A stretch of 5,654 bases of DNA, taken from contig CAJCIW010000102.1 of assembly GCA_903970455.1 (NCBI GenBank), positions 1 through 5,654 on the forward strand, read 5' to 3'. Every line of letters begins with the position of its first letter. The first letter of the stretch is position 1. The notes beneath the pieces were generated by a model. It ran no database searches. It saw only the letters and a program-made list of their open reading frames with translations, and was not told the DNA's origin. The position numbers were made by a program, and so were the translations under genes. Origin of the DNA: Verrucomicrobiota bacterium (GTDB lineage Bacteria > Chlamydiota > Chlamydiia > Chlamydiales > Rhabdochlamydiaceae). Positions 5,217-5,654 of this stretch are shown here, in pieces.

Positions 5217-5654
5217 CTAAGGGCGCGTAACAGCCGGATGATCCTTTTTGGTCTCTTTCAGTACTCGATATACAGTTGCCTCACCAATTTCTAGACGTGA
5301 GGCCACTTCCTTCCGGGTTATTCGAGTCTCGCATAGCCTCAGCACTTCTTCGATTATTTCCTGATCAAGCGGCTTACGTCCTTTGAATTTCCCTTCAGCC
5401 TTAGCCTTGGCGATTCCTTCACGCTGCCTTTCGAGCATTATTTCTCTCTCAAACTGCCCGATAGCCCCGAGCATTGTGAGCATAAGCTTGCCGGTAGGGG
5501 TATTGGTATCGATCCCAAGATTGAGGATTCGCAGGGAGACATTCTTTTTCTCGAGCGACTGAACGATTGTCACCAAATCCGCCACAGAGCGCGCCAGTCT
5601 ATCGAGCTTCGCAACTACAAGGATATCGCCTTCTCGAACGAAATCCATAGCCGC
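5217..5654 (-). CDS. Serine recombinase (resolvase/invertase family), N-terminus outside window
   Basis: The C-terminal part of a small serine recombinase, with no stop codon before the window edge. The methionine at 5648 is internal: the frame continues through two alanines to the edge, and EGDILVVAKLDRLARS is the middle of the resolvase domain in this family. Visible motifs are KLDRLARS (conserved arginines of the active site), IDTNTPTGKLMLTMLGAIGQFERE (written by landmarks: the TPTGK loop, then the FERE start of the long E helix), and GRKP leading into a C-terminal Hin-like helix-turn-helix (about the last 45 residues: KEVASRLEIGEATVYRVLKE). About 50-60 residues holding the catalytic serine lie beyond the window, so activity cannot be judged. 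Such proteins invert or resolve DNA through two short sites bound by the HTH. Whether it belongs to a transposon, a plasmid or an invertible segment cannot be seen. Family assignment is confident. Confidence 0.92.
   Translation of the reverse strand, partial: AAMDFVREGDILVVAKLDRLARSVADLVTIVQSLEKKNVSLRILNLGIDTNTPTGKLMLTMLGAIGQFEREIMLERQREGIAKAKAEGKFKGRKPLDQEIIEEVLRLCETRITRKEVASRLEIGEATVYRVLKETKKDHPAVTRP

Noticed and set aside
5217..5648. Methionine at 5648 as the true start of the recombinase
   Set aside because: The resolvase domain would lack its first third including the catalytic serine, and the frame is open to the window edge, so the gene is simply cut by the window.

Overview
The window looks like accessory DNA from a Gram-negative-type bacterium of moderate GC. 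I cannot name the genus. An intracellular or environmental lineage such as the Chlamydiae or Legionella-like gammaproteobacteria is conceivable, but nothing here is diagnostic. There is no rRNA, tRNA, CRISPR array or complete insertion sequence. The genes are a mixture: a DUF1016 nuclease, a Nudix hydrolase with a signal peptide, an alpha/beta hydrolase, an unrecognised HTH-like protein next to a CoiA-like nuclease, a helicase-associated-domain fragment and the end of a serine recombinase. Base composition shifts between blocks; the alpha/beta hydrolase is visibly richer in GC than the AT-rich HTH/CoiA-like pair.

Left block (29-1923, minus strand): a probable two-gene operon is read leftwards. 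The first gene encodes a Nudix hydrolase of the ADP-ribose pyrophosphatase-like type whose real start (1923) gives it an N-terminal signal peptide. It is followed after 14 bp by a full-length DUF1016/YhcG PD-(D/E)XK nuclease. A promoter-like pair and a strong Shine-Dalgarno sequence precede the Nudix gene.

Centre (2054-2854, plus strand): an alpha/beta hydrolase is divergent from the Nudix gene. The shared intergenic region carries a perfect 6-1-6 palindrome overlapping the -35 elements proposed for both directions, so it is a candidate shared operator.

Right-centre (2960-4790, plus strand): a two-gene unit encodes a 326-residue protein with an HTH-like N-terminus and a helical body, then 34 bp downstream a 271-residue CoiA-like PD-(D/E)XK protein with a Cys/His-rich N-terminus. 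A second 6-1-6 palindrome lies just before the first gene. This pair is the best candidate here for an undescribed nuclease or defence-like cassette, but that function is inference.

Right end (4797-5654, minus strand): a serine recombinase of the resolvase/invertase family runs off the window edge, so its N-terminus with the catalytic serine is not visible. Directly downstream, in the same reading frame but after a stop, is a 132-codon ORF ending in a helicase-associated (HA) domain. It lacks any helicase core or clear ribosome binding site and is probably a remnant. The recombinase and this fragment suggest past DNA rearrangement at this boundary.
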